Source: Peribacillus simplex
Lineage (GTDB): Bacteria > Bacillota > Bacilli > Bacillales > DSM-1321
Direction of reading: 5' to 3'
Length of the DNA stretch: 64,000 nucleotides
NCBI RefSeq assembly: GCF_001542915.1
Contig: NZ_LNNH01000055.1
Location: 186,001 to 250,000, forward strand
The notes beneath the pieces were generated by a model. The model was not told the origin of the DNA and ran no database searches. It saw nothing but the letters and a program-made list of their open reading frames with translations. Both the position numbers and the translations under genes were made by a program. Below, in pieces: positions 37,868 through 45,954 of the stretch; position 1 is the stretch's first letter; every line of letters begins with the position of its first letter.

Positions 37868-38761
37868 TTATGCCCGCGGATGGAATTTTGAATACACATC
37901 CTTGATGCGAACGTTACTAATATGTGTATAAATTTGCGTTGTCGAAATATCCGCATGTCCCAGCATCTCCTGGACGGCTCGTAAATCAGCACCATTCATC
38001 AATAAATGGGTCGCAAAGGAATGCCTGAGCGTATGCGGTGTGATTTCTTTTTCTATATGGGCCGATTTTACAAGTTTCTTTAGAATCTTCCAAAACCCCT
38101 GTCGTGTCAGCCTGTTGCCATGATGATTCAAAAAAAGTGAATCCGTCCTGTGCTTTAGGCTTGCCAATTTTCCTCGGGAACTCTTTAAATAATGTTCAAT
38201 GGCTCCCAATGCCGTTTGTCCAATCGGGATGATCCTCTCTTTATTTCCTTTCCCGACACAACGGACAAACCCCATCGAAGCATGAACATCACTCACATCC
38301 AACGATATCAGCTCACTGACCCGCATTCCCGTCGCATACATCAATTCAAGCATCGCCTTATCGCGCAAGCCGAATTCGTCCATCGCTTTCGGGGCTTCCA
38401 ATAACGCTTCAACCTCTTCCATGCTCAGCACTTTCGGCAGGGTACGCTCCGGTTTCGGTGTATCTATATGTATCGACGGGTCCTGATCGGTCACTTTTTC
38501 CCTCAGAAGGAATTGATGAAAAGACCGAATCGAGGCAATATGGCGAGCAACCGTTTTCGATGATTTCCCTTGGTCCTTCAAATGAATGAGAAAATGCAGG
38601 ATATTCACACGCCGTGAACCGTTCCAGTCACCGATGGATTCAACTTCCATCAGATACTTCCAATACGATCTTAAATCGCGCTCATAGGAAACGAGCGTAT
38701 TCTTGGCAAGACCTTTTTCAATCGTTAAAAAATGAATGAAATCCCTGATTTGATTTTCCAT
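37868..38761 (-). CDS. xerD: Site-specific tyrosine recombinase XerD
   Basis: Resolves chromosome dimers at dif with XerC. 297 residues: SAM-like N-terminal core-binding domain ([20 protein letters not shown]) and catalytic domain with Arg in [12 protein letters not shown], Lys (near [11 protein letters not shown]), [12 protein letters not shown] (His, Arg), [15 protein letters not shown] (His, nucleophilic Tyr). Start at 38761, two bases after the yqzK stop. In B. subtilis the same gene is called ripX. Confidence 0.96.
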   Translation of the reverse strand: MENQIRDFIHFLTIEKGLAKNTLVSYERDLRSYWKYLMEVESIGDWNGSRRVNILHFLIHLKDQGKSSKTVARHIASIRSFHQFLLREKVTDQDPSIHIDTPKPERTLPKVLSMEEVEALLEAPKAMDEFGLRDKAMLELMYATGMRVSELISLDVSDVHASMGFVRCVGKGNKERIIPIGQTALGAIEHYLKSSRGKLASLKHRTDSLFLNHHGNRLTRQGFWKILKKLVKSAHIEKEITPHTLRHSFATHLLMNGADLRAVQEMLGHADISTTQIYTHISNVRIKDVYSKFHPRA

Positions 38762-38763
38762 AG

Positions 38764-38994
38764 TCACTCCCCGTTTAAATAAAACAGCATTAACCGTTCC
38801 AGCCATGCATCATCACCCGTGTCGACGGCCTTCGATACTTTCACGGCCATCCCTTTCGGTTCGTCATAACGATGATAACTTTGGTATTCCTGATTTAACC
38901 ATACCATCCCTATATAAAAAAGGACAGTGAAGCTTACGAAGAGCACCATCACTTTAGCCGTATGTAAAACAAGCGATAATGATGTTTTCATCAT
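38764..38994 (-). CDS. yqzK: DUF4227 protein YqzK
   Basis: 76 residues with one N-terminal membrane helix ([20 protein letters not shown]) and a charged tail of the DUF4227 type ending in [20 protein letters not shown] precedes the start. Conserved between fur and xerD in Bacillus; function unknown. Confidence 0.88.
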   Translation of the reverse strand: MMKTSLSLVLHTAKVMVLFVSFTVLFYIGMVWLNQEYQSYHRYDEPKGMAVKVSKAVDTGDDAWLERLMLFYLNGE

Positions 38995-39144
38995 CTTTCC
39001 CCTCCCATTCGATCCCTTGTATCAATCTATGCCCAACAGGACAAGTTTTATACGTGTTTCGATGGGGAGAAGGAAAAAAACGCCTCTCCTTTGCGGACAT
39101 CCACTTGCCCGTTACAGGTTTCGGGTCTTTTTAAAACGCAGAAA

Positions 39145-39169
39145 ACCTTCTCCAGTAAATGGAAAAGGT
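39145..39169 (-). terminator. Terminator behind fur
   Basis: ACCTTTTCCA and TGGAGAAGGT pair on the minus strand (one G-T) with a 5-nt loop, followed by TTTTCTGCGTTTT. Confidence 0.7.
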
Positions 39170-39175
39170 CTGTCT

Positions 39176-39640
39176 TCATTCACCTTTATTTTCTTGTTTA
39201 TCATGACAGCGATGACAAATGCCATGAAAGGTTAATCTATGATCTTTTATCTTGAAGTTCCAATCGCGTTCCACGATGGATTCCACGTCTTCAAGTAAGT
39301 CTTCCTGGATCTCATCCACTGCACCGCATTCCACACAAACAAGATGATGATGGAAATGCGCAGCTCCTTCTTGTCTTAAATCATAACGGGAAACCCCGTC
39401 TCCAAAGTTAATTTTATCCACTATTTTCAATTCAGTCAGCAACTCTAGCGTACGGTATACTGTTGCCAATCCAATTTCCGGCGACTTTTCTTTGACAAGG
39501 AGGTAAACGTCTTCTGCGCTTAAATGATCCTCTTCGTGCTCAAGTAAAACGCGGACGGTCGCTTCTCGCTGAGGCGTCAATTTGTAGCTGGACGAGTGCA
39601 ACTGCTTTTTTATCCTATCGATTCTGTTTTCTATTTCCAT
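39176..39640 (-). CDS. fur: Ferric uptake regulator Fur
   Basis: Iron-responsive repressor of 154 residues. Winged-helix domain (SSYKLTPQREATVRVLLEHE; GLATVYRTLELL), then dimerisation/metal domain with HFHHHLVC, CVECGAVDEI and CHRCHDK (two CxxC zinc motifs). Start at 39640 behind GGGAGGG removes an upstream extension. The family also contains PerR and Zur, but the position between spoIIM and yqzK-xerD and the sequence favour Fur. Confidence 0.94.
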   Translation of the reverse strand: MEIENRIDRIKKQLHSSSYKLTPQREATVRVLLEHEEDHLSAEDVYLLVKEKSPEIGLATVYRTLELLTELKIVDKINFGDGVSRYDLRQEGAAHFHHHLVCVECGAVDEIQEDLLEDVESIVERDWNFKIKDHRLTFHGICHRCHDKQENKGE

Positions 39641-39674
39641 ACCTAATATTCCCTCCCGCGCCGCTATCTTATCC

Positions 39675-39702
39675 ATTATATCAAATGAGGGAAAACTGTC
39701 AA
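39675..39702 (-). promoter_or_regulatory. Strong sigma-A promoter of fur
   Basis: TTGACA (39697-39702), a 16-nt spacer and TATAAT (39675-39680) on the minus strand, both hexamers perfect. No Per box like that at ahpC is seen. Confidence 0.85.
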
Positions 39703-39722
39703 AATAGATTTCTTGTTAATGA

Positions 39723-39750
39723 TAAAAAAATTTGCGATAAAGGCAAATTT
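39723..39750 (-). terminator. Terminator behind spoIIM
   Basis: AAATTTGC and GCAAATTT form a perfect stem around a 7-nt loop, then TTTTATC on the minus strand. Confidence 0.88.
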
Positions 39751-39753
39751 CCG

Positions 39754-40401
39754 TCAGTGCCCCAATAAACTCACGACATTTTTCATCAAGGAAGGTGATA
39801 GGTACGCTTCAAATGCTGCAGCTGTTACCAAAAACAAACCAGCCAGGACCAATGAGAAAATATACCTTGATATGATTGGCTTAAGCGGCTCACGAACCTG
39901 CTTAAGGAAAATCCGGCTGATCATTTTCATCGATAGTGACACGGCAAGGACCGTTATCACGATGAAGATCGGCACGATGAAGATATTTTGGGGCAGAATG
40001 GAGACGAAAGATAATAAGAACCCACTCCATCCCATTTGGTTGACCAAAAAACCGACTGTGAATCCGACTACCATTCCTTTTATGAATAACAATACCAAAA
40101 TGACCGGCAAGCCGATGACGGAAATTCCTAGTATCCAAATGAAGCCGATATATCTTATATTATGCATGATACTTTGGCTGAACATATCATGCGAAGAGGC
40201 AAATTCACCTTTGGATACTTGTCCGAAGAATTGCGATAAATAATAGAACAAGTCCTCCTTTTGGGTAAAGCTCAAACTATTCACCAGCACCGCTCCAAAA
40301 ATGACACCCATCAAAAAAAGCACAGTGATAAAGACATATAATGAGGAATGTTCGTTAATATGTTTCATTACGGCATTTTGTACGACAGATTTTTTTTTCA
40401 T
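39754..40401 (-). CDS. spoIIM: Stage II sporulation protein M
   Basis: Membrane subunit of the SpoIID-M-P engulfment machine, 215 residues with about five hydrophobic helices (for example LYVFITVLFLMGVIFGAVLV and GFIWILGISVIGLPVILVLL). It recruits SpoIIP and SpoIID to the septal membrane in the mother cell. GGAGG lies 7 nt before the ATG. Confidence 0.96.
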   Translation of the reverse strand: MKKKSVVQNAVMKHINEHSSLYVFITVLFLMGVIFGAVLVNSLSFTQKEDLFYYLSQFFGQVSKGEFASSHDMFSQSIMHNIRYIGFIWILGISVIGLPVILVLLFIKGMVVGFTVGFLVNQMGWSGFLLSFVSILPQNIFIVPIFIVITVLAVSLSMKMISRIFLKQVREPLKPIISRYIFSLVLAGLFLVTAAAFEAYLSPSLMKNVVSLLGH

Positions 40402-40429
40402 CTTTCATCCTCCCAACTCCGCTTACTAG

Positions 40430-40458
40430 AATCTATGTTTTCACTCTCTCATTTATGC
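40430..40458 (-). promoter_or_regulatory. Sigma-E promoter of spoIIM
   Basis: On the minus strand GCATAAA (40452-40458), a 14-nt spacer and CATAGATT (40430-40437) fit the sigma-E consensus. It lies 29 nt before the spoIIM start. Confidence 0.8.
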
Positions 40459-40501
40459 CAAGAAAACTTTCGCTGCAAGCGAACACTTGAACTGGAATTT
40501 G

Positions 40502-40510
40502 TGTTATAAT
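40502..40510 (+). promoter_or_regulatory. Extended -10 promoter of the acetyltransferase
   Basis: TGTTATAAT (TGn plus a perfect -10) lies 30 nt before the ATG at 40540; no strong -35. Confidence 0.5.
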
Positions 40511-40539
40511 TTCCCATAATCATTGGATGGAGGTACGTT

Positions 40540-41103
40540 ATGAAAGCGATATTGATGGATTTCCCAGAAAAAATCGAAACCCCGCGATTATATTTAAGGC
40601 CATGCCAGCCAGGCGATGGCCTTGATGTTTACGAAGCCATTATTCATTCTGAACATGAACTTAAACAATGGCTCCCATTTGCCCATCAGGAGGCCTCAGC
40701 GGAAATTTCCGAGCGGAACATCCTGAAATCCTTAGCGGACTTTATTTTAAAAGAGGATATCCGGCTGCTTATTTATAGGAAGGAAGACGACCAGTTCATC
40801 GGTTCCACCGGCCTGCACCGAATTGATTGGGATATTCCTAAATTTGAAATCGGCTATTGGATTGATACGAGGTACAGTAAAAAAGGGTACATTACGGAGG
40901 CGATAGAAAAGTTGACGAAGTTCGCTTTTTACCATTATGGAGCCAAGCGAGTTGAAATTCGCTGTGATCCCAATAATATTGCCAGCGCACGCATTCCCGA
41001 GAAGCTGGGGTATACGCTTGAAGGAATCTTGCAAAATGATAGCCTCAGTGCAGATGGCAAGGAATTGCGGAGCACCTCGATCTATGCCAAAACGACAAAT
41101 TAA
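40540..41103 (+). CDS. RimJ/RimL-type GNAT acetyltransferase
   Basis: 187 residues, acetyl-CoA dependent transferase. Opens with ETPRLYLRPCQPGDGLDVYE, as in RimJ/RimL proteins; the acetyl-CoA loop region is SKKGYITEAIEKLTKFAFYH, followed by VEIRCDPNNIASARIPEKLG, the usual side-chain motif. GGAGG stands before the ATG. Ribosomal proteins or small molecules such as antibiotics are possible substrates; the sequence does not decide. Confidence 0.85.
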   Translation: MKAILMDFPEKIETPRLYLRPCQPGDGLDVYEAIIHSEHELKQWLPFAHQEASAEISERNILKSLADFILKEDIRLLIYRKEDDQFIGSTGLHRIDWDIPKFEIGYWIDTRYSKKGYITEAIEKLTKFAFYHYGAKRVEIRCDPNNIASARIPEKLGYTLEGILQNDSLSADGKELRSTSIYAKTTN

Positions 41104-41124
41104 CTAACCCTGACAGCTTAACAT

Positions 41125-41178
41125 GGACCCTATGGAATGGACACTTTTAAAAAAGTCTATCCTGCAGGGTCCGTTTAT
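41125..41178 (+). terminator. Hairpin behind the acetyltransferase gene
   Basis: GGACCCT and AGGGTCC are outer arms of a long, imperfect hairpin, followed by GTTTATTT. Confidence 0.55.
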
Positions 41179-41221
41179 TTATAAGAAGAAAATGTTTCTC
41201 GTGGCTCTAGCTCCGGAATCT

Positions 41222-41259
41222 TAAAAAAAGATGCCGCCTGCACTAGACAGACAGCATCT
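41222..41259 (-). terminator. Terminator behind the EndoQ-like gene
   Basis: On the minus strand AGATGCTGTCTG pairs with CAGGCGGCATCT around a 7-nt loop, followed by TTTTTTT. Confidence 0.85.
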
Positions 41260-41286
41260 CATCAGGTTGGTTTTGCCCTTAACCCT

Positions 41287-42465
41287 TCAGCTTTCCTTTT
41301 TGACCTTTCCGTACTTTCCTCCGCCCCCCGCTTCCAAGATTAGCGTCCCTTTCCCGGCTGCATTGATGTAGCCTGCCAGCTTATCGGAGACGATTTCCTT
41401 AAGCTGTTCGAGCGTAGCTCCATGAAGGATGTTCATTTCCGTTCCAAACGCCTCCAGCAGTTTCTCCATGGCTTTTGGTCCAAGTCCAGGGATGAAGTCG
41501 AGTGGCACTTGATGGATATACGGCGGTCTTTCCCTTTTGCATCCTCCATCCACTTTTGACATGGACAGTTCCTTGATGCGGGAAGATACTCCTTTTATGA
41601 TTGATTCATTTCCGCATTCGCTACATGGCCCATTTCCGTTCAATACCTCGTGGAAACATGCTGAACATACGGTTTTATGATATTTCCCCAATAGAGGGTT
41701 CAAACCATAATTGGCGAGGACTTTACGATTCCCCTCTTCTCGAAGCGCTTTTTCCAGCTCAGCGAAGGTTGGTTCCTTGAGCTGGATTTTTTGATATTCC
41801 CGAGCGATTTTCCCAAGCGAATGCGCATCGGAGTTCGTCACGAAGGGATAGGACTCCAGCTCCGCGATATCCTCGACCATTTCTGTATCCGAGCTTAGAC
41901 CAAGCTCGATGGCATCAATCAGCCTTGGATCGAATACTTCCGTCAGACTGAATCGCACCCCTTTTCCATATAAGCTTTTAAATGGGGTGAAAACATGGGC
42001 TGGGATGAACAGACCGCCGAGTGACTTTACGATTTTTTGCAGCGTCCTGCCATCACAATAAATCCTTTGCGAACTTAATGTAATGTTTTTAACATGGCCG
42101 CTCATCCATGCGGAGAATTCCTTCATCGCCGTTAAGCTGGGGAAATAGGCAAGAACATGGATCGGTCCATTGCAATGTTGATCATAAATTTCAATCTCCG
42201 AGCCGGGAATGACCGTCGTATTCCGGTACAGGAGACCGCCTTCACGCTTCTCGATGATTTCCCCATCCACAATCGCCGCTTCTATCTCTTCGATGATTTC
42301 CGGCGAATGGCAATCAATGATCCCGATTAAATCAAGGCCCTTCCTCTCACTTGCCACCTGCAGGACGTTGCTGAAGGTCAACGTTTTAGCACCGGTTATT
42401 TTCACGGCCTTCCCGCTTCCCGTCCTGCCTATATGGATATGGAGGTCAGCGTAAAACTCTTTCAT
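41287..42465 (-). CDS. PHP-domain endonuclease Q (EndoQ) family protein
   Basis: 392 residues. N-terminal PHP domain with metal motifs FYADLHIHIG, IGIIDCHSPE, VIPGSEIEIY, FIPAHVFTP and VTNSDAHSLG. A four-Cys zinc finger follows (CSACFHEVLNGNGPCSECG), and a helix-hairpin-helix-like end (DFIPGLGPKAMEKLLEAFG). This is the plan of EndoQ, which cleaves DNA 5' to deaminated bases (uracil, hypoxanthine) in archaea and some Bacillus. It starts on the base after the nudF stop (TAAATG), pairing it with nucleotide housekeeping. Activity on deaminated DNA here is inferred. Confidence 0.85.
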   Translation of the reverse strand: MKEFYADLHIHIGRTGSGKAVKITGAKTLTFSNVLQVASERKGLDLIGIIDCHSPEIIEEIEAAIVDGEIIEKREGGLLYRNTTVIPGSEIEIYDQHCNGPIHVLAYFPSLTAMKEFSAWMSGHVKNITLSSQRIYCDGRTLQKIVKSLGGLFIPAHVFTPFKSLYGKGVRFSLTEVFDPRLIDAIELGLSSDTEMVEDIAELESYPFVTNSDAHSLGKIAREYQKIQLKEPTFAELEKALREEGNRKVLANYGLNPLLGKYHKTVCSACFHEVLNGNGPCSECGNESIIKGVSSRIKELSMSKVDGGCKRERPPYIHQVPLDFIPGLGPKAMEKLLEAFGTEMNILHGATLEQLKEIVSDKLAGYINAAGKGTLILEAGGGGKYGKVKKES

Positions 42466-43017
42466 TTATGAAGTCATCGCCTTTTTCAGCAACAGATACT
42501 GAACGGCATATGCCGTCTTGGCATCCTGGATTTTTCCTTCCAGTAAATAATTTTGGGCTTCCTCCAGCGTAAGTTCGATCAGCTCGACAAATTCATCTTC
42601 ATCCAGCGGTGCCGCATTTTCTTTCTTCTTCAAATTATGGGCCACATACAGATGGACCAATTCATCAGCAAAGCCTGGCGATGTGTAAAAAGAGATGATA
42701 TGCTCCATTTTTTCGCATTCATAACCTGTCTCTTCTTCCAGCTCCCGTTCTGCTGATAGAACCGGTTCCTCTCCTTTTTCAAGCTTTCCGGCAGGGATTT
42801 CTATCAAGCTTCTTTCCAGCGCTTTACGATACTGTTCAACCATGATGATTTTATTTTCATCCGTAAGGGCTATGATCGCAACGGCGCCCGGATGTTTGAC
42901 TATTTCACGTTTACCTGTTTTCCCATCGGGAAGCTCCACCTTATCCACTTGCAGGCTGATTACCCTTCCTGTGAAGATTTTTTCCGATGACAGCGTTTTT
43001 TCTTCAAATTTTTTCAT
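42466..43017 (-). CDS. nudF: ADP-ribose pyrophosphatase NudF
   Basis: Nudix hydrolase of 183 residues. Nudix box GKLEKGEEPVLSAERELEEE-TG with all key Glu residues, preceded by EQYRKALERSLIEIPAGK typical of ADP-ribose enzymes. Converts ADP-ribose to AMP and ribose-5-phosphate. Start at 43017 (MKKFEEK) chosen over an ATG-less upstream extension. Co-transcribed with the EndoQ-like gene. Confidence 0.92.
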   Translation of the reverse strand: MKKFEEKTLSSEKIFTGRVISLQVDKVELPDGKTGKREIVKHPGAVAIIALTDENKIIMVEQYRKALERSLIEIPAGKLEKGEEPVLSAERELEEETGYECEKMEHIISFYTSPGFADELVHLYVAHNLKKKENAAPLDEDEFVELIELTLEEAQNYLLEGKIQDAKTAYAVQYLLLKKAMTS

Positions 43018-43034
43018 CCTGAACACTCCTCTGT

Positions 43035-43063
43035 TCTAATTGCAGCATGATTTCTCATACATT
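43035..43063 (+). promoter_or_regulatory. Sigma-E type promoter of mciZ
   Basis: CATACATT (43056-43063) fits the sigma-E -10 and TCTAATT (43035-43041) stands 14 nt upstream as a weaker -35. B. subtilis mciZ is sigma-E dependent, which supports the call. Confidence 0.6.
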
Positions 43064-43092
43064 TTACCATACTAGAGATGGAGGGCGATTTA

Positions 43093-43254
43093 ATGAAGAT
43101 TTATGTGTTGGAAAAAAGCGTTACTTTATCCGGTAAAAGCTGGGAAATCCTGCAAAAGCTAAAACAATTGCAAGATCAATATGTCTATATCAATGATTGG
43201 ATTGCCGACATACACCATCAGGTTCCCCAAACTCCTTTAAAAAGAATCAAGTGA
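43093..43254 (+). CDS. mciZ: Mother-cell inhibitor of FtsZ, MciZ
   Basis: 53 residues. The pattern GKSWEILQKLKQ then QYVYINDWI matches B. subtilis MciZ (GKAWEIRAKLKE then QYVKDWI), which caps FtsZ filaments and blocks Z-rings in the mother cell. The B. subtilis protein has 40 residues; this one carries an extra basic, Pro/Gln-rich tail (IHHQVPQTPLKRIK). GGAGGG precedes the ATG. It lies next to nudF, divergent from it, as in B. subtilis. Confidence 0.85.
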   Translation: MKIYVLEKSVTLSGKSWEILQKLKQLQDQYVYINDWIADIHHQVPQTPLKRIK

Positions 43255-43259
43255 ATTCT

Positions 43260-43288
43260 TTGAGTGAAATGGAATTCTCCTTTACAAT
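43260..43288 (+). promoter_or_regulatory. Sigma-A promoter of yqkF
   Basis: TTGAGT (43260-43265), a 17-nt spacer and TACAAT (43283-43288), 25 nt before the start. Confidence 0.75.
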
Positions 43289-43312
43289 GAACGTAAAGGG
43301 AGTGTGGATACT

Positions 43313-44221
43313 ATGAAAAAACGCAGACTTGGTCATTCTGAGTTGCTCGTTTCTGAAATTGGGCTCGGATGCATGTCATTGGGGACTGATGAAAAACAGG
43401 CATCCGGAATCATCCAAGCCGCTTTAGATGAAGGGATCAATTATTTTGATACCGCAGATCTGTATGATTTCGGTGTGAATGAAGAAATCGTCGGAAGGAA
43501 TGTAAAGGCGGTTCGCGAACAGGTATACATAGCCACCAAGGTCGGAAACCGTTGGAATGAAAATAAGGATTCCTGGTCTTGGGACCCTTCTGCCGCCTAT
43601 ATCAAAACAGCTGTAAAAGATAGCTTAAAGCGGCTCGGAACGGATTACATCGATCTTTACCAGCTACATGGAGGAACTCTCGCAGATAATATCGAAGAAA
43701 CGGTAGAAGCGTTTGAAGAGCTAAAAAAGGAAGGCTATATTCGTCATTATGGCATCTCCTCGATCCGCCCGAACGTGATCAAGGAATTCACTGAAAAGTC
43801 CGAGCTTGATTCCGTAATGATGCAGTACAGCCTGCTTGACCGCCGCCCTGAAGAGTGGATGTCCCTTTTGGCAAGCAAACAGATCAGCATCATCGCACGA
43901 GGCCCCCTTGCCAAAGGCCTGCTTAGCGAGAAAATGCTCGAAAAAGCACATGAGGATGGATATCTTGATTATAGCTATCACGAACTGAAAGATTTGCTTC
44001 CGCAATTAAAGGACAAGCTTTCTGACCGGAAATTAAATGAAACGGCGCTTCAATATATATTGTCACACCCAAGCGTCGCTACCGTTGTCCCGGGAGCAAG
44101 CTCAGTAAAGCAGCTCCGTGAAAACTGCCGGGCCGCCAGCAGCCCTTCCTTGTCAAAAACCGAGCTTGACATCTTGAAGCAGCTGACCAAAGCGAGCCGA
44201 TATGAAAGCCATCGAGATTGA
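43313..44221 (+). CDS. yqkF: Aldo/keto reductase YqkF
   Basis: NADPH-dependent aldehyde/ketone reductase, 302-residue TIM barrel. The catalytic tetrad is visible: Asp in YFDTADLYDFG, Tyr in the same block, Lys in YIATKVGNRW and His in IDLYQLHGG. Other family blocks are GISSIRPNVI and VATVVPGASSVKQL. ATG at 43313 preferred; a GTG nine bases earlier is too close to AAAGGGA. Natural substrate unknown. Confidence 0.9.
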   Translation: MKKRRLGHSELLVSEIGLGCMSLGTDEKQASGIIQAALDEGINYFDTADLYDFGVNEEIVGRNVKAVREQVYIATKVGNRWNENKDSWSWDPSAAYIKTAVKDSLKRLGTDYIDLYQLHGGTLADNIEETVEAFEELKKEGYIRHYGISSIRPNVIKEFTEKSELDSVMMQYSLLDRRPEEWMSLLASKQISIIARGPLAKGLLSEKMLEKAHEDGYLDYSYHELKDLLPQLKDKLSDRKLNETALQYILSHPSVATVVPGASSVKQLRENCRAASSPSLSKTELDILKQLTKASRYESHRD

Positions 44222-44238
44222 TAGATGAAATCGTGAAC

Positions 44239-44300
44239 TAAACGGAAACAGGCTGCCCCATCCACGTTTAACCAGCGGGAGGGGGCAGCCTGTTTCCGTT
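44239..44300. terminator. Long perfect hairpin behind yqkF
   Basis: AAACGGAAACAGGCTGCCCC and GGGGCAGCCTGTTTCCGTTT form a 20-bp perfect stem with a 22-nt loop. It likely terminates yqkF and shields ohrA from read-through, although a clean T-run is lacking. Confidence 0.7.
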
Positions 44301-44401
44301 TGCTTTCGGATTGCCCGCCCTGCAGTTTCAACAATATTATTTTTTTCTAACCTGTCCGGAAACGATGGGGTCACGCCCAGTCATTGAATCAATCTTTTTT
44401 G

Positions 44402-44439
44402 TTGCCATCCCCAAATATATGTTGTACAATTCAGTTGTA
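44402..44439 (+). promoter_or_regulatory. ohrA promoter with OhrR operator
   Basis: TTGCCA (44402-44407), a 17-nt spacer and TACAAT (44425-44430). TACAATTCAGTTGTA (44425-44439) is a near-perfect inverted repeat covering the -10, matching the TACAATT-AATTGTA type site of OhrR in Bacillus. Confidence 0.85.
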
Positions 44440-44474
44440 CACAATTTAAAATACAAAAATCAAGGAGAATGACA

Positions 44475-44900
44475 ATGACTAAAACCTTATTCACTACATC
44501 TGTAACGGTTGACGGCGGAAGAGAAGGAACGGCCATTTCTGCGGATGGTAACTTTACGGTTGATATCGCGATGCCGGGAACACCGAGGGCCAAACAGATG
44601 CCTGAAGCATCCAATCCGGAGCAGCTTTTTGCTGCTGGGTATGCAGCATGCTTCGATAGTGCGTTGCAATCAGTCGGGAAAGTCGAACGTGTTTCATTCG
44701 CTTCAAAGGTCACTGCGAGCGTCAGTTTATTGATGGGTGAGATGCATCAGTACAGCTTGGCTGTCACTTTGGCTGTGAAAGGGTCGGGCATCGATAAAGA
44801 GACGTTCGAAGCCCTTGTTCATAAAGCACATCAAATGTGTCCTTATTCAAAAGCAATCAATGGCAATGTCGACGTCGCCATTGAGATCGATGTAGATTAA
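44475..44900 (+). CDS. ohrA: Organic hydroperoxide resistance protein Ohr
   Basis: OsmC-family thiol peroxidase for organic peroxides, 141 residues. Both reactive Cys are present, in AAGYAACFDSALQSV and HQMCPYSKAING, with the conserved Arg/Glu surrounding. Start at 44475 behind AAGGAG; an ATG two codons earlier lies too close. Convergent with its presumed repressor gene ohrR. Confidence 0.94.
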   Translation: MTKTLFTTSVTVDGGREGTAISADGNFTVDIAMPGTPRAKQMPEASNPEQLFAAGYAACFDSALQSVGKVERVSFASKVTASVSLLMGEMHQYSLAVTLAVKGSGIDKETFEALVHKAHQMCPYSKAINGNVDVAIEIDVD

Positions 44901-44917
44901 TGAATATCCACCAACAA

Positions 44918-44956
44918 CAAAAACGCTTCGGGTGAAATCTCACCCAAAGCGTTTTT
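44918..44956. terminator. Terminator between ohrA and ohrR
   Basis: AAAACGCTTCGGGTGA and TCACCCAAAGCGTTTT pair (one mismatch) with a 4-nt loop; poly-A and poly-T flanks serve both directions. Confidence 0.88.
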
Positions 44957-44959
44957 TCT

Positions 44960-45400
44960 TTAAAATTGCTGTAAAGTTTTCAGCAGATGCAGCAACGAAG
45001 CTTTCAAATCTTCGACCACCCGCTTATCTTCGCCTGATATAGCTGAAATGCGATCGGGAATGAAGCAGGCCTCTGCCTGCAAGCCGCGTCCCTTTTCCGT
45101 CAGCAAAATCATCACGGAACGCTCATCTTGGGTGGAACGTTCACGGACAATCAAATCATTCTGCTCCATTCGTTTCAACATCGGGGTAAGCGTTCCTGAA
45201 TCAAGGGCAAGCAGTTCCCCTAATTTTTTGACCGTGAGTGTATCCTGTTCCCACAGCAGGAGAAGGACGAGATATTGAGGATACGTCACATCAAGTTTAT
45301 CCAGCAGCGGTTTATATTTTTTCGTCATTTCCCTTGAGCTTGCATAAAGCAGGAAACATAATTGATTTTCAAGCACATTTTCCAGTTTGTTTTGCATCAT
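44960..45400 (-). CDS. ohrR: MarR-family peroxide sensor OhrR
   Basis: 146-residue repressor of ohrA. The sensing Cys lies in NQLCFLLYASSREM near residue 15, the recognised redox position of one-Cys OhrR. The winged helix (LTVKKLGELLALDSGTLTPM; LIVRERSTQDERSVMILLTE) is complete. An extra Cys (AEACFIPD) may modify chemistry. The start has two adjacent ATG; either is possible. Confidence 0.93.
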   Translation of the reverse strand: MMQNKLENVLENQLCFLLYASSREMTKKYKPLLDKLDVTYPQYLVLLLLWEQDTLTVKKLGELLALDSGTLTPMLKRMEQNDLIVRERSTQDERSVMILLTEKGRGLQAEACFIPDRISAISGEDKRVVEDLKASLLHLLKTLQQF

Positions 45401-45564
45401 ATCACCAGCTAGTCTTAGTCAGTCCGATCTTCATCGGAACTTATCTTTACTATAATCGTTCTGCTGTATAAAATAAAGGAATATCCGGATGGATGAAAGG
45501 CAGCTCTCCGTTATAAATAATCCCGAAAATAGGAACAGCCCCATCCTTCACTCCGTTTTGTTCT

Positions 45565-45822
45565 TTATTTATAATTCTTCCAGTTCAAATTGCTTTCACC
45601 CAATAGCTCTTCGAATGATTTATTTTTCTCCCGCTGCTTTCTTTCTGCGCGTTTCTTTTCTTCTTCAGCGGCCTTTTTCTCAACTTCCGCCTCGTTCAGT
45701 TCTTTTTGCTTTTGACGAAGCTGGGACATGATATCCTGATTGAGCATATCGCCAAGTTTCAATGATGAATCTTTCTCTTGGTTTTTACTCGGATTTTGCT
45801 TACGTGGCTGTTTCTTTTTCAT
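45565..45822 (-). CDS. yqkE: DUF3886 protein YqkE
   Basis: 85 residues, highly charged with a long Lys/Glu coiled coil (EVEKKAAEEEKKRAERKQRE) and the conserved end KSFEELLGESNLNWKNYK. Matches the YqkE/DUF3886 family by pattern and place. Function unknown. Confidence 0.85.
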   Translation of the reverse strand: MKKKQPRKQNPSKNQEKDSSLKLGDMLNQDIMSQLRQKQKELNEAEVEKKAAEEEKKRAERKQREKNKSFEELLGESNLNWKNYK

Positions 45823-45954
45823 CCTTAAAACCTCCTAGCCCTTATTATGACCTGATTATATCATGATTGCCGTTTTTCCCGTTACGGTTTTCAAACCGTG
45901 TTTTCCCATTTCCCTCATGGTAAAATAAAGAAAATCAAACGAGGGGGATCCTTC

